Below are positions 1 to 5,281 of a stretch of 5,281 bases of DNA, one piece after another. A program made the position numbers and the translations under genes. Origin of the DNA: an uncultured Clostridia bacterium. Its GTDB lineage: Bacteria > Bacillota > Clostridia > Oscillospirales > Ruminococcaceae. The number at the start of each line of letters is the position of its first letter. Position 1 is the stretch's first letter. The stretch covers positions 1-5,281 of the forward strand of contig CANRHA010000129.1 of the NCBI GenBank assembly GCA_947630315.1, in the 5' to 3' direction. Under the pieces are notes generated by a model that saw only the letters and a program-made list of their open reading frames with translations, had not been told where the DNA came from and ran no database searches.

Positions 1-653
1 ACGTTGTATTTTACGCTCAGCAGTTCATCTAAAAAGTATTTTACCGATGTCTTTCCGAAGCTGCCGGTTATGCCTATTACCGTGAGGTTCGGGCATTCTT
101 TAAGGATCCTTTTTGCGTCGTTGATGTAGTGGCGGTTTATCGCCTGCTCGACCGGGCGGTTGATGATGTTCGCGAGCAAAACCGCCCAAGGCGAAAGCAG
201 GACCCAAAGGTCGCAAATCGCCGCGAATACGACGGTATAGCCCCAATCGTAAAGGATAAAAAGCGCCGCCGCCGGAAGAAGATATATAACACAGAGCGTC
301 GCGATAAGGCGCTTTATTCTGGCGGTGTATTTTAAAGGGATCTTCGCGGGCTTCGGGCGGTTAGATATCGCGCAGACCGCAAGCGGCGCGGAGATTATAA
401 GAAGCAGAAGCCCCTGCCCGATTGAGCTCATCGGCAGCGCGGCCGAGACCGCCGCGCAGACTAATCCTATCGCGAGGGATACGAGATTTAAAAGATAAAA
501 CCCCTTTGCGTTTTCTTTCAGCCACTTTTTCTGAACCTTCGGCTTATAGGAGTTTAGCTGGAACATATGAATGAACCGCCGAAGCGAAAGCGCGGCCGCC
601 GCGAAATATACAAAGACCGCGATTATCGCGCAAATCAGCTTGAAAAATTCCAT
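1..653 (-). CDS. Mur ligase family protein with N-terminal membrane domain (MurF-like), 5' part
   Basis: The gene runs off the left edge; 217 N-terminal residues plus two bases are visible. Start ATG at 653-651 is preceded by a strong GGGAGG (660-665, read on the minus strand) six bases upstream. About five hydrophobic segments lie at roughly residues 5-24, 52-74, 79-97, 114-134 and 139-162, followed by the start of an ATP-binding domain with the P-loop GITGSFGKTS at 194-203 (Lys201, Thr202). That loop is typical of Mur ligases, which join amino acids or D-Ala-D-Ala to UDP-linked muramyl precursors. Between segments 1 and 2 lies MFQLNSYKPKVQKKW (30-44), which I recall as a recurrent motif in clostridial proteins of this type, often annotated as MurF. 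Standard MurF has a soluble N-terminal domain instead, so this is a membrane-bound variant. The substrate cannot be judged because the central and C-terminal domains are outside the window. It follows the hydrolase after one base, implying co-transcription and probably translational coupling. Confidence 0.85.
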   Translation of the reverse strand, partial: MEFFKLICAIIAVFVYFAAAALSLRRFIHMFQLNSYKPKVQKKWLKENAKGFYLLNLVSLAIGLVCAAVSAALPMSSIGQGLLLLIISAPLAVCAISNRPKPAKIPLKYTARIKRLIATLCVIYLLPAAALFILYDWGYTVVFAAICDLWVLLSPWAVLLANIINRPVEQAINRHYINDAKRILKECPNLTVIGITGSFGKTSVKYFLDELLSVKYN

Positions 654-654
654 A

Positions 655-1434
655 TTATCCCTCCCTTATATTCAAAAACGAAGCCAAAACCCGGGCGACG
701 TACTCGGGAGCCTCCAAAAAGCTGTAATGCCCCGCGCCGGTAACTTTAACAAGCCCCGCGTCGGGTATAAGCTTTTCCATCAGCTCGGCGTCCTTTATCG
801 GCGTTGCGGCGTCGGCGGTGCCCCATATCAGGAGCGTGGGCGCCTTTATGCCGGGCAGGGCGTGTTTTAAGTCCTCGTTTACTACCTTTACAAGCGTCTG
901 CCTCATAACCGGTGTCGCGGAGTTATAATCGGCGGAGCCGCGCTTTTTGCGCATATTTTCAACGGCGTCGGGAAACAGCTTTTTGAGCGGCGGAAGGCTC
1001 ATTATCCTCCTGCCGGCCTTGTAGCCTATAAGGCTTATCTTTTGCTTAAGGGTGCGCTTAGGCTTTATCCCGGCGGAATCTATCAGGACTATCTTGCCTA
1101 TTTCAAAAGGCAGGCTGCGCTCGGTGAGTTTAAGTATCACCCTGCCGCCGAAGCTGTGGCCTAAAAGGATCACCGAGCGGGGCGAATAGGGCTTTAAAAA
1201 TTCAAGGATAAAATCGGCGTAGTCGTCTACGCTCCAAGGCTCTTTGGGTTCCTCGGTCCCGCCGAAGCCGGGCATATCCGGCGCGAGGACGAGGTATTTT
1301 TCTGAGCAAAGATCTGCAAGCCCCTCGAACAGGGCTGCCTTTGCGCCCCAGCCGTGGAGCATAAGAACTATATCGCCGCCGTCCGGGCCTTTTTCTATGT
1401 ATTCGGTTTTAATGCCGCTTACTTCCGTCTGCAT
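655..1434 (-). CDS. Alpha/beta fold hydrolase
   Basis: This 259-residue protein has the full layout of a single-domain alpha/beta hydrolase: the oxyanion-hole motif HGWG at 27-30, a PGFGG turn at 55-59, the nucleophile elbow GHSFGG at 92-97 with Ser94, the acid Asp208 in WGTADAATP, and the base His236 in GAGHYSFLE. A cap region lies at about 125-190, rich in Lys and Arg (for example KPKRTLKQK), which might sit against a membrane or bind an acidic ligand. There is no signal peptide, so it is cytoplasmic. ATG at 1434-1432 is preceded by GGAGGG (1442-1447) seven bases upstream. The substrate is unknown: the fold covers esterases, lipases, haloperoxidase-like and C-C bond hydrolases. Its stop is one base before the start of the Mur ligase, so a role with cell-wall or lipid-linked precursors is plausible but is inferred only from this pairing. 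Confidence 0.93.
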   Translation of the reverse strand: MQTEVSGIKTEYIEKGPDGGDIVLMLHGWGAKAALFEGLADLCSEKYLVLAPDMPGFGGTEEPKEPWSVDDYADFILEFLKPYSPRSVILLGHSFGGRVILKLTERSLPFEIGKIVLIDSAGIKPKRTLKQKISLIGYKAGRRIMSLPPLKKLFPDAVENMRKKRGSADYNSATPVMRQTLVKVVNEDLKHALPGIKAPTLLIWGTADAATPIKDAELMEKLIPDAGLVKVTGAGHYSFLEAPEYVARVLASFLNIREG

Positions 1435-1441
1435 TGTTTAA

Positions 1442-1447
1442 CCCTCC
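1442..1447 (-). promoter_or_regulatory. Ribosome binding site of the alpha/beta hydrolase
   Basis: GGAGGG read on the minus strand, seven bases before the ATG at 1434. It supports that start over any internal Met. Confidence 0.8.
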
Positions 1448-1470
1448 GCAAGCTGAAAAAGTTTCATTAC

Positions 1471-1499
1471 AGTATATCACATCTCGGGCCGGATTTCCA
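1471..1499 (-). promoter_or_regulatory. Candidate sigma-A promoter (proximal) for the hydrolase-Mur ligase pair
   Basis: On the minus strand, TGGAAA (1494-1499) is separated by exactly 17 bases from TATACT (1471-1476), and the -10 is preceded by TGA, an extended -10. The -35 matches four of six and the -10 five of six consensus positions. Transcription would start near 1464, giving a leader of about 30 bases that contains the ribosome binding site. This is motif reading only. Confidence 0.5.
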
Positions 1500-1511
1500 C
1501 AGTTTTTTGAA

Positions 1512-1540
1512 AGATTACCGAAATTATTTTTTTGTGTCAA
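1512..1540 (-). promoter_or_regulatory. Candidate second promoter (distal) for the hydrolase-Mur ligase pair
   Basis: On the minus strand there is a perfect TTGACA (1535-1540), then 17 bases, then TAATCT (1512-1517), which keeps only the three most conserved -10 positions. The perfect -35 lies in an AT-rich stretch. It could be an upstream promoter or simply chance. Confidence 0.3.
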
Positions 1541-1562
1541 TATAAAGCCGTCATTTTGCCTA

Positions 1563-1600
1563 TTGAAATCCGCGGCTATTTGTGATAATATGTCTATAAT
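1563..1600 (+). promoter_or_regulatory. Candidate promoter of the oxaloacetate decarboxylase operon
   Basis: Two overlapping -10 choices are visible. TGTGATAAT (1581-1589) is an extended -10 with TTGAAA (1563-1568) 15 bases upstream, slightly short of the usual 16-18. TATAAT (1595-1600) is a perfect -10 but has no recognisable -35 at the right distance. Either would give a leader of roughly 35-45 bases before the gamma subunit start. An AT-rich tract upstream (1519-1546) could help as an UP-like element. Confidence 0.5.
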
Positions 1601-1620
1601 TTGGATTTAAAATAATCCGA
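1601..1620. repeat. Small inverted repeat between promoter and first decarboxylase gene
   Basis: TTGGATT (1601-1607) can pair with AATCCGA (1614-1620): seven pairs including one G-T wobble, around a six-base AT loop. It begins right after the TATAAT box and ends nine bases before the ribosome binding site of the gamma gene. It could be an operator or a weak 5' leader hairpin. The short AT-rich stem also fits chance. Confidence 0.3.
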
Positions 1621-1640
1621 GAAAGATTGGAGGCTGATTT

Positions 1641-1931
1641 ATGTCTACTGGAGATCCCTCTATGGGCCTTGTCATCTTAATGGGACTCGGCACGGTTTTC
1701 TTCGGGCTTATCTGCATCATAGCGATCTGCTACGCTATGGGCGCAATAATAAAGCTTATCGAAGGCAAAAAGCCAGCCGCGGAGCCAACCCCCGCCGCCC
1801 CCGTTAATGAAGCCGCGGTGCCCGAAATAAACAAGGGCGAGCTTATAGCGGTCGTTTCCGCCGTGATCGCAGAGGAACTCGGCGAGAGTGCAGAGGCTAT
1901 AAGAATCAAATCTATCCGCAAGGTATCTTAA
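1641..1931 (+). CDS. oadG: Oxaloacetate decarboxylase gamma subunit (OadG family)
   Basis: This 96-residue protein has the form of a sodium-pump decarboxylase gamma subunit: a short polar N-terminus, a single membrane helix at about 9-38, a Pro/Ala-rich linker at about 43-61, and a small cytoplasmic C-terminal part (64-96) ending in RIKSIRKVS, resembling the basic Ile-Arg ending I recall from clostridial members. In known pumps this subunit anchors alpha to the membrane beta subunit, helps assembly and in some cases binds zinc. The His-rich C-terminal tail of the enterobacterial type is absent here. ATG at 1641 follows GGAGG (1629-1633) by seven bases. It is the first gene of a four-gene operon, 22 bases before the biotin carrier. 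Identity rests on topology and context more than on a sharp motif, as the family is poorly conserved. Confidence 0.85.
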   Translation: MSTGDPSMGLVILMGLGTVFFGLICIIAICYAMGAIIKLIEGKKPAAEPTPAAPVNEAAVPEINKGELIAVVSAVIAEELGESAEAIRIKSIRKVS

Positions 1932-1940
1932 AATTATTTT

Positions 1941-1945
1941 GGAGG
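1941..1945 (+). promoter_or_regulatory. Ribosome binding site that fixes the biotin carrier start
   Basis: GGAGG lies eight bases before the ATG at 1954. An in-frame TTG at 1939 overlaps this site and cannot be the start, because the ribosome binding site would lie inside the coding region. Confidence 0.85.
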
Positions 1946-1953
1946 AAACATCA

Positions 1954-2298
1954 ATGAAAAACTATCGCGTCAATGTAAACGGAACAGTATATGAAGTCGC
2001 CATTGAAGAAATAGCGGCCTCGGAAGTCAAATCTGCTCCCGCTCCCGCCGCTGCCGCCCCGTCGGCGCCCTCAGCCCCCGGCTCGGGCGAAAAAGTCACG
2101 GCGCCTATGCCCGGAAACATTCTTTCGGTAAACGTAGCCGCAGGTCAGAGCGTTAAATCGGGCGACGTTTTAATGGTCCTTGAGGCTATGAAGATGGAAA
2201 ACGAAATTATGGCTCCCAAGGCCGGCAAGGTTACGTCCGTCTCGGTACAGAAAGGCTCGACCGTCGCGAGCGGAGACGTTCTCTGCACCATAGAGTGA
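1954..2298 (+). CDS. Biotin carrier protein of the Na+-pumping decarboxylase (biotin/lipoyl attachment protein)
   Basis: This is a 114-residue stand-alone carrier. The N-terminal stretch (MKNYRVNVNGTVYEV) is the beta-strand lead usually seen before biotinyl domains. A flexible Ala/Pro/Ser linker covers about 28-45, and the biotinyl domain covers about 47-114. The biotin attachment motif EAMKMEN sits at 77-83, with Lys80 as the expected biotinylated residue, 34 residues from the C-terminus as is standard. Biotin on Lys80 would shuttle carboxyl groups from alpha to the membrane beta subunit. The start is ATG 1954, not the in-frame TTG at 1939 (see the ribosome binding site). It lies between gamma and beta, 19 bases before beta, and supplies the biotin domain that alpha lacks. 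It resembles the MmdC/GcdC-type carriers of Veillonella-like and glutaconyl-CoA systems. A carrier for acetyl-CoA carboxylase is unlikely given these neighbours. Confidence 0.95.
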   Translation: MKNYRVNVNGTVYEVAIEEIAASEVKSAPAPAAAAPSAPSAPGSGEKVTAPMPGNILSVNVAAGQSVKSGDVLMVLEAMKMENEIMAPKAGKVTSVSVQKGSTVASGDVLCTIE

Positions 2299-2317
2299 CG
2301 GGCGGAAGAGGTGCAAG

Positions 2318-3568
2318 ATGAACGCAATTATTGATTTTATAAAGAGCACGGGCTTCGCGCTTATCGGCTCCGACCCGAAGGTGCTTGTAATGCTTGCGAT
2401 ATCCTTTGTGCTGCTTTACCTTGCGATCGTAAAGAAGTTTGAACCGCTTCTTTTGCTGCCGATCGCCTTCGGTATGCTTCTGACAAACCTCCCCGGCGCG
2501 GATATGTTCCACGAGGTGCTGTTCGCCGGCGGCCATGTCCATTGGGATCTGTTCGGCGGCGCGGGAGTAACTCAGGAATTTCTGAACGATCTCTCCGCCG
2601 GTTCCTCGGCCTATCTTGCCGAGGGCTTAAGCGTCGGAGACACCATCTCCCCCGGGCTTCTTGACGTATTATACCTCGGCGTAAAGCTCGGAATTTACCC
2701 CTGCCTGATATTTGTCGGCGTAGGCGCTATGACCGACTTCGGCCCGCTTATCGCAAACCCCAAGTCGATGCTTTTGGGCGCTGCCGCTCAGCTCGGCATA
2801 TTCATCACCTACATCGCCGCTAACTTTTTGGGCTTTACCCCTCAGCAGGCCGGCTCGATAGGAATAATCGGCGGCGCCGACGGCCCTACGGCAATCTACA
2901 CGACTATGATACTTGCGGCGGAGCTTTTAGGACCTATAGCCGTTGCCGCTTACTCGTACATGGCGCTTATAGGCGTAATTCAGCCGCCCATAATGAAGGC
3001 GCTCACCACCAAAAAAGAGCGCTCGATAGTTATGAAGCAGTTAAGACCCGTCTCTAAGACCGAGAAGATAATCTTCCCGATAGTAGTTACCGTTTTCGTA
3101 ACGCTTTTGGTTCCATCCGCGGGCCCGCTCATCGGTTCGCTGATGCTCGGCAACTTAATGAAGGAATCGGGCGTGTGCGACAGACTTTCCAAGACCGCTC
3201 AGAACGAGCTTATGAACATTGTGACCATCTTCTTAGGCGTATCGGTAGGCGCTACCGCCACCGCCGCTACCTTCCTTACATGGCGCACCCTCGGAATAAT
3301 CCTGATGGGCATAGTCGCGTTCTCGATGGGCACCGCCGGCGGACTGCTTTTGGCGAAGTTCATGAACCTGTTCTTAAAGGAAAAAATCAACCCGCTCATC
3401 GGTTCCGCAGGCGTTTCGGCGGTACCTATGGCCGCAAGGATCTCTCAGAAGGTAGGCCAGCAGGAGAACCCCGGAAACTTCCTGCTTATGCACGCTATGG
3501 GCCCGAACGTTGCCGGAGTTATCGGCTCGGCTATAGCCGCGGGAGTGCTTATCTCCCTGCTGGGCTAA
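2318..3568 (+). CDS. oadB: Oxaloacetate decarboxylase beta subunit, Na+-translocating membrane subunit
   Basis: This 416-residue polytopic membrane protein is full length for the family. It decarboxylates carboxybiotin and couples this to Na+ export. The signature GGADGPTAIYTT lies at 185-196, and HAMGPNVAGVIGS at 392-404 is the conserved C-terminal motif. Setting the Klebsiella OadB ion-site residues from memory (Asp203, Tyr229, Asn373, Gly377, Ser382, Arg389) against this protein gives Asp188, Tyr214, Asn358, Gly362, Ser367 and Arg374, all with the same offset of 15, so the Na+ path looks intact. Hydrophobic segments cover most of the chain, with a conserved hydrophilic re-entrant style region around 340-375. 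An AGAGGTG site (2307-2313) precedes the ATG. The gene stops 17 bases before alpha. The beta subunits of methylmalonyl-CoA and glutaconyl-CoA decarboxylases are close relatives, so the substrate is set by alpha, not by this protein. Confidence 0.96.
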   Translation: MNAIIDFIKSTGFALIGSDPKVLVMLAISFVLLYLAIVKKFEPLLLLPIAFGMLLTNLPGADMFHEVLFAGGHVHWDLFGGAGVTQEFLNDLSAGSSAYLAEGLSVGDTISPGLLDVLYLGVKLGIYPCLIFVGVGAMTDFGPLIANPKSMLLGAAAQLGIFITYIAANFLGFTPQQAGSIGIIGGADGPTAIYTTMILAAELLGPIAVAAYSYMALIGVIQPPIMKALTTKKERSIVMKQLRPVSKTEKIIFPIVVTVFVTLLVPSAGPLIGSLMLGNLMKESGVCDRLSKTAQNELMNIVTIFLGVSVGATATAATFLTWRTLGIILMGIVAFSMGTAGGLLLAKFMNLFLKEKINPLIGSAGVSAVPMAARISQKVGQQENPGNFLLMHAMGPNVAGVIGSAIAAGVLISLLG

Positions 3569-3585
3569 ACTGTTAGGAGGAAATT

Positions 3586-5007
3586 ATGGCTAAGAATCCC
3601 CTTAAGATAACGGATACGATTTTAAGAGACGCCCACCAGTCTCAGGCGGCGACAAGAATGCGCCTTGAGGATATGCTCCCGGCCTGCGAAAGGCTCGATA
3701 AAATAGGGTACTGGTCGTTGGAGTGCTGGGGCGGCGCAACGTTCGATTCTTGCATGAGATTTTTGAACGAAGACCCGTGGGAGAGACTCAGAGCGCTCAA
3801 AAAGGCGATGCCGAACACAAAGCTTCAGATGCTTTTCCGCGGCCAGAACATATTGGGATATAAGCACTACGCCGACGACGTTGTCGACGCGTTCGTAAAA
3901 AAATCCATCGAAAACGGAATCGACGTTATAAGGATCTTCGACGCTCTCAACGACACCAGAAACCTTAGAGCCGCCATCACCGCGACAAAGAAGTACGGCG
4001 GAATATGCGAGGCGGCGCTGAGCTACACCACCAGCCCGGTGCATGACGAGGAGTACTTTGTAAAGCTCGCAAAGGAGCTTGAGGAGATGGGCGCCGACAC
4101 CATATGCATAAAGGATATGGCGAACCTGCTTCTGCCCTATGACGCGGCCTCGCTTGTATCAAAGCTCAAAAAGGCCGTGAACATTCCGATACACCTTCAC
4201 ACCCACAACACCACCGGCACCGGCGACATGGTTTACCTTAAGGCCGCCGAGGCGGGGGTAGATATTGTCGACACCGCGCTTTCGCCTTTGGCAAACGGAA
4301 CGAGCCAGCCGGCTACCGAATCGCTCGTAGCTACCGTTGCCGGAACCGACAGGGATACCGGGCTTGACCTTGCGGCGCTTTCGGACGTCGCCGCGCACTT
4401 CAGAAACGTCGCCAATAAGCTCAAAGCCGAGGGTATCCTCGATCCGAAGGTATTAAACGTCGACACCAAAACGCTTATGTATCAGGTTCCGGGCGGAATG
4501 CTCTCGAACCTCATCAGCCAGCTTAAGCAGGCCAACGCCGAGGACAAATACTACGAAGTTCTCGCCGAGGTGCCCAACGTAAGAAAAGATTTCGGCTACC
4601 CGCCGCTCGTCACCCCGACGAGCCAGATAGTAGGCTCTCAGGCGGTTTTAAACGTTCTTTCGGGCGAGAGGTACAAGGTCTTCACCAAGGAATCGAAGGC
4701 GCTTTTGCGCGGCGAATACGGCAGGCTCCCCGGAGAGGTGAACGAGGAAGTCCGCAAAAAGGCGATAGGCGACGAGGAGGTAATAACCTGCCGCCCGGCA
4801 GACCTCTTAGAGCCTGAGCTTGACAAGTACCGCGAGGAATGCAAGAACGTTCCGGGCTTTAACGGCTCGGAGGAGGACGTTTTAAGCTACGCGCTCTTCC
4901 CGCAGGTTGCAACCAAGTTCTTCGCCTCAAGGCTTGCCCCCAAGGCCGAGCCTAAAAAGAACGACGGCCCGCGCACCTTCTATGTCGACGCGAGCGCGGT
5001 AATGTAA
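3586..5007 (+). CDS. oadA: Oxaloacetate decarboxylase alpha subunit, carboxyltransferase without biotin domain
   Basis: This cytoplasmic subunit of 473 residues transfers the carboxyl group of oxaloacetate to carrier-bound biotin, leaving pyruvate. The N-terminal TIM barrel (about 5-275, HMGL-like) begins with DTILRDAHQS (10-19). The expected metal and catalytic residues are Asp15, Lys176 (in IKDM) and His205 and His207 (in HLHTHN), matching Asp17, Lys178, His207 and His209 of Klebsiella OadA with a constant offset of two. CWGGATFD at 47-54 is the usual substrate-site motif. The second part, about 285-455, is the conserved carboxylase domain with VPGGMLSNL at 301-309. The chain ends in a Lys/Pro-rich linker and a short tail with no EAMKM site, unlike OadA of about 590 residues that carries its own biotin. 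AGGAGG (3575-3580) lies five bases before the ATG. Pyruvate carboxylase subunit B and transcarboxylase 5S share this fold. Linkage to beta and gamma and the lack of a biotin carboxylase gene nearby favour the decarboxylase. Confidence 0.94.
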   Translation: MAKNPLKITDTILRDAHQSQAATRMRLEDMLPACERLDKIGYWSLECWGGATFDSCMRFLNEDPWERLRALKKAMPNTKLQMLFRGQNILGYKHYADDVVDAFVKKSIENGIDVIRIFDALNDTRNLRAAITATKKYGGICEAALSYTTSPVHDEEYFVKLAKELEEMGADTICIKDMANLLLPYDAASLVSKLKKAVNIPIHLHTHNTTGTGDMVYLKAAEAGVDIVDTALSPLANGTSQPATESLVATVAGTDRDTGLDLAALSDVAAHFRNVANKLKAEGILDPKVLNVDTKTLMYQVPGGMLSNLISQLKQANAEDKYYEVLAEVPNVRKDFGYPPLVTPTSQIVGSQAVLNVLSGERYKVFTKESKALLRGEYGRLPGEVNEEVRKKAIGDEEVITCRPADLLEPELDKYREECKNVPGFNGSEEDVLSYALFPQVATKFFASRLAPKAEPKKNDGPRTFYVDASAVM

Positions 5008-5014
5008 AAAATTT

Positions 5015-5048
5015 GCGGAGGAGCTTAACGAGGCCCCTCCGCTTTTTT
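5015..5048 (+). terminator. Rho-independent terminator of the decarboxylase operon
   Basis: GCGGAGGAGC (5015-5024) pairs with GCCCCTCCGC (5033-5042): ten positions with one A-C mismatch, an eight-base loop (5025-5032), then six T at 5043-5048. An A-run (5006-5011) lies just upstream of the stem, so it might also work in the other direction, though no gene is seen there on the minus strand. It starts seven bases after the alpha stop codon. Confidence 0.92.
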
Positions 5049-5050
5049 AT

Positions 5051-5054
5051 GAGG
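5051..5054 (+). promoter_or_regulatory. Ribosome binding site that fixes the methyltransferase start
   Basis: GAGG lies six bases before the ATG at 5061 and only two bases after the terminator T-run. It favours 5061 over the in-frame ATG at 5049, which overlaps this site and has only the terminator stem and T-run upstream. Confidence 0.65.
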
Positions 5055-5060
5055 TTAAAT

Positions 5061-5281
5061 ATGTACAGTGTAAATATTTGCGGAACCGAGCTTACGCTTG
5101 AAACCCTGCCGGGGATATTTTCGCCCTCCGGCGCCGACGCGGGTACGCTTTTGATGCTCTCAAACTGTGGATTGAACGACGGCGACAGGGTTCTGGATTT
5201 AGGCTGCGGCTGCGGGATAGTAGGCATATACGCGGCAAAGATGGTAGGGGCCGAGAGGGTGACGATGTGCGACATTCTGCC
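5061..5281 (+). CDS. Class I SAM-dependent methyltransferase (RsmC/RlmG-like 'small' family), 5' part
   Basis: The 73 N-terminal residues are visible and the gene continues past the right edge. The stretch PGIFSPSGADAGTLLML (17-33) resembles the 'PGVFS...D.GT..LL' lead of the MTS methyltransferase group, and the SAM-binding motif I VLDLGCGCGIVGIYAAK follows at 44-60 (Asp46, Gly48, Gly50, Gly52). A VTMCDI strand at about 68-72 fits motif II, where the acidic Asp71 would hold the ribose of SAM. Known relatives modify guanines in 16S or 23S rRNA, but the NPP-type catalytic motif that would support this is outside the window, so the substrate is open. The start is chosen from the GAGG site; an in-frame ATG at 5049 would add four residues. 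It sits directly behind the decarboxylase terminator and has no functional link to the pump that I can see. Confidence 0.85.
   Translation, partial: MYSVNICGTELTLETLPGIFSPSGADAGTLLMLSNCGLNDGDRVLDLGCGCGIVGIYAAKMVGAERVTMCDIL

Noticed and set aside
129..335. A 68-residue Arg/Lys-rich plus-strand reading frame opposite the Mur ligase membrane domain.
   Set aside because: The basic composition is what the reverse of hydrophobic membrane codons gives; no ribosome binding site supports it.
571..870. A 99-residue plus-strand reading frame across the Mur ligase start and hydrolase end.
   Set aside because: It is antisense to two well-supported genes, has no family features, and crosses their junction.
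1569..1578. CCGCGG palindrome in the divergent spacer.
   Set aside because: The symmetry does not extend beyond the six central bases, so it is likely chance.
1579..1600. A possible Rex or CRP-like operator around TTGTGATAATATGTC near the decarboxylase promoter.
   Set aside because: Only one half resembles such sites; the second half lacks the matching inverted repeat.
1939..1953. TTG at 1939 as start of the biotin carrier, adding MEETS to the N-terminus.
   Set aside because: The TTG overlaps the GGAGG that serves the ATG at 1954, which has ideal spacing.
3175..3576. A 133-residue plus-strand reading frame inside oadB in another frame.
   Set aside because: It is Arg-rich with no recognisable domain, lies wholly within a clear oadB gene and has no ribosome binding site of note. 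It reflects codon bias of the real gene.
3622..4044. A 140-residue minus-strand reading frame inside oadA.
   Set aside because: It is a shadow of oadA codons with no plausible domain or start signal.
3586..5007. Reading the alpha subunit as pyruvate carboxylase subunit B or transcarboxylase 5S.
   Set aside because: The fold is shared, but the operon holds the membrane beta and gamma subunits and no biotin carboxylase, which favours the Na+ pump.

Overview
The window reads as an ordinary chromosomal stretch from an anaerobic Firmicute, most likely a gut-type clostridium of the Oscillospiraceae/Ruminococcaceae or Lachnospiraceae kind. The grounds are strong GGAGG-type ribosome binding sites, compact gene spacing, moderate GC with frequent ATA, AGA and CTT codons, a Na+-pumping decarboxylase, and a membrane-anchored Mur ligase. 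This placement is an inference from gene content and style, not from a marker gene.

Layout: positions 1-1434 hold two minus-strand genes read as one unit, an alpha/beta hydrolase (1434-655) followed after a single base by a Mur ligase family protein with an N-terminal membrane domain (653 to beyond the left edge). A 206-base divergent spacer (1435-1640) carries candidate promoters for both directions and a small inverted repeat. Positions 1641-5007 hold four plus-strand genes with short gaps (17-22 bases) and good ribosome binding sites: gamma subunit, biotin carrier, beta subunit and alpha (carboxyltransferase) subunit of a sodium-translocating oxaloacetate decarboxylase. A rho-independent terminator (5015-5048) closes the operon, and a class I SAM-dependent methyltransferase starts at 5061 and runs off the right edge.

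How the genes work together: the alpha subunit moves the carboxyl group from oxaloacetate to biotin on the small carrier protein, giving pyruvate. The carrier delivers carboxybiotin to the beta subunit in the membrane, where decarboxylation drives Na+ out of the cell. The small gamma subunit anchors and assembles the complex. All catalytic and ion-site residues that I can align with the Klebsiella enzyme from memory are present, so the pump looks intact. The unusual point is that biotin sits on a separate protein rather than at the C-terminus of alpha. The left-hand pair probably belongs to cell-wall metabolism, but only the Mur ligase supports that.

I did not find a new biological system. 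The window holds no RNA gene, mobile element, CRISPR array or phage trace that I can see. The points most worth a second look are the membrane-anchored Mur ligase paired with a hydrolase, the split biotin carrier and the short tail left on alpha, and the terminator placed almost on top of the methyltransferase ribosome binding site.
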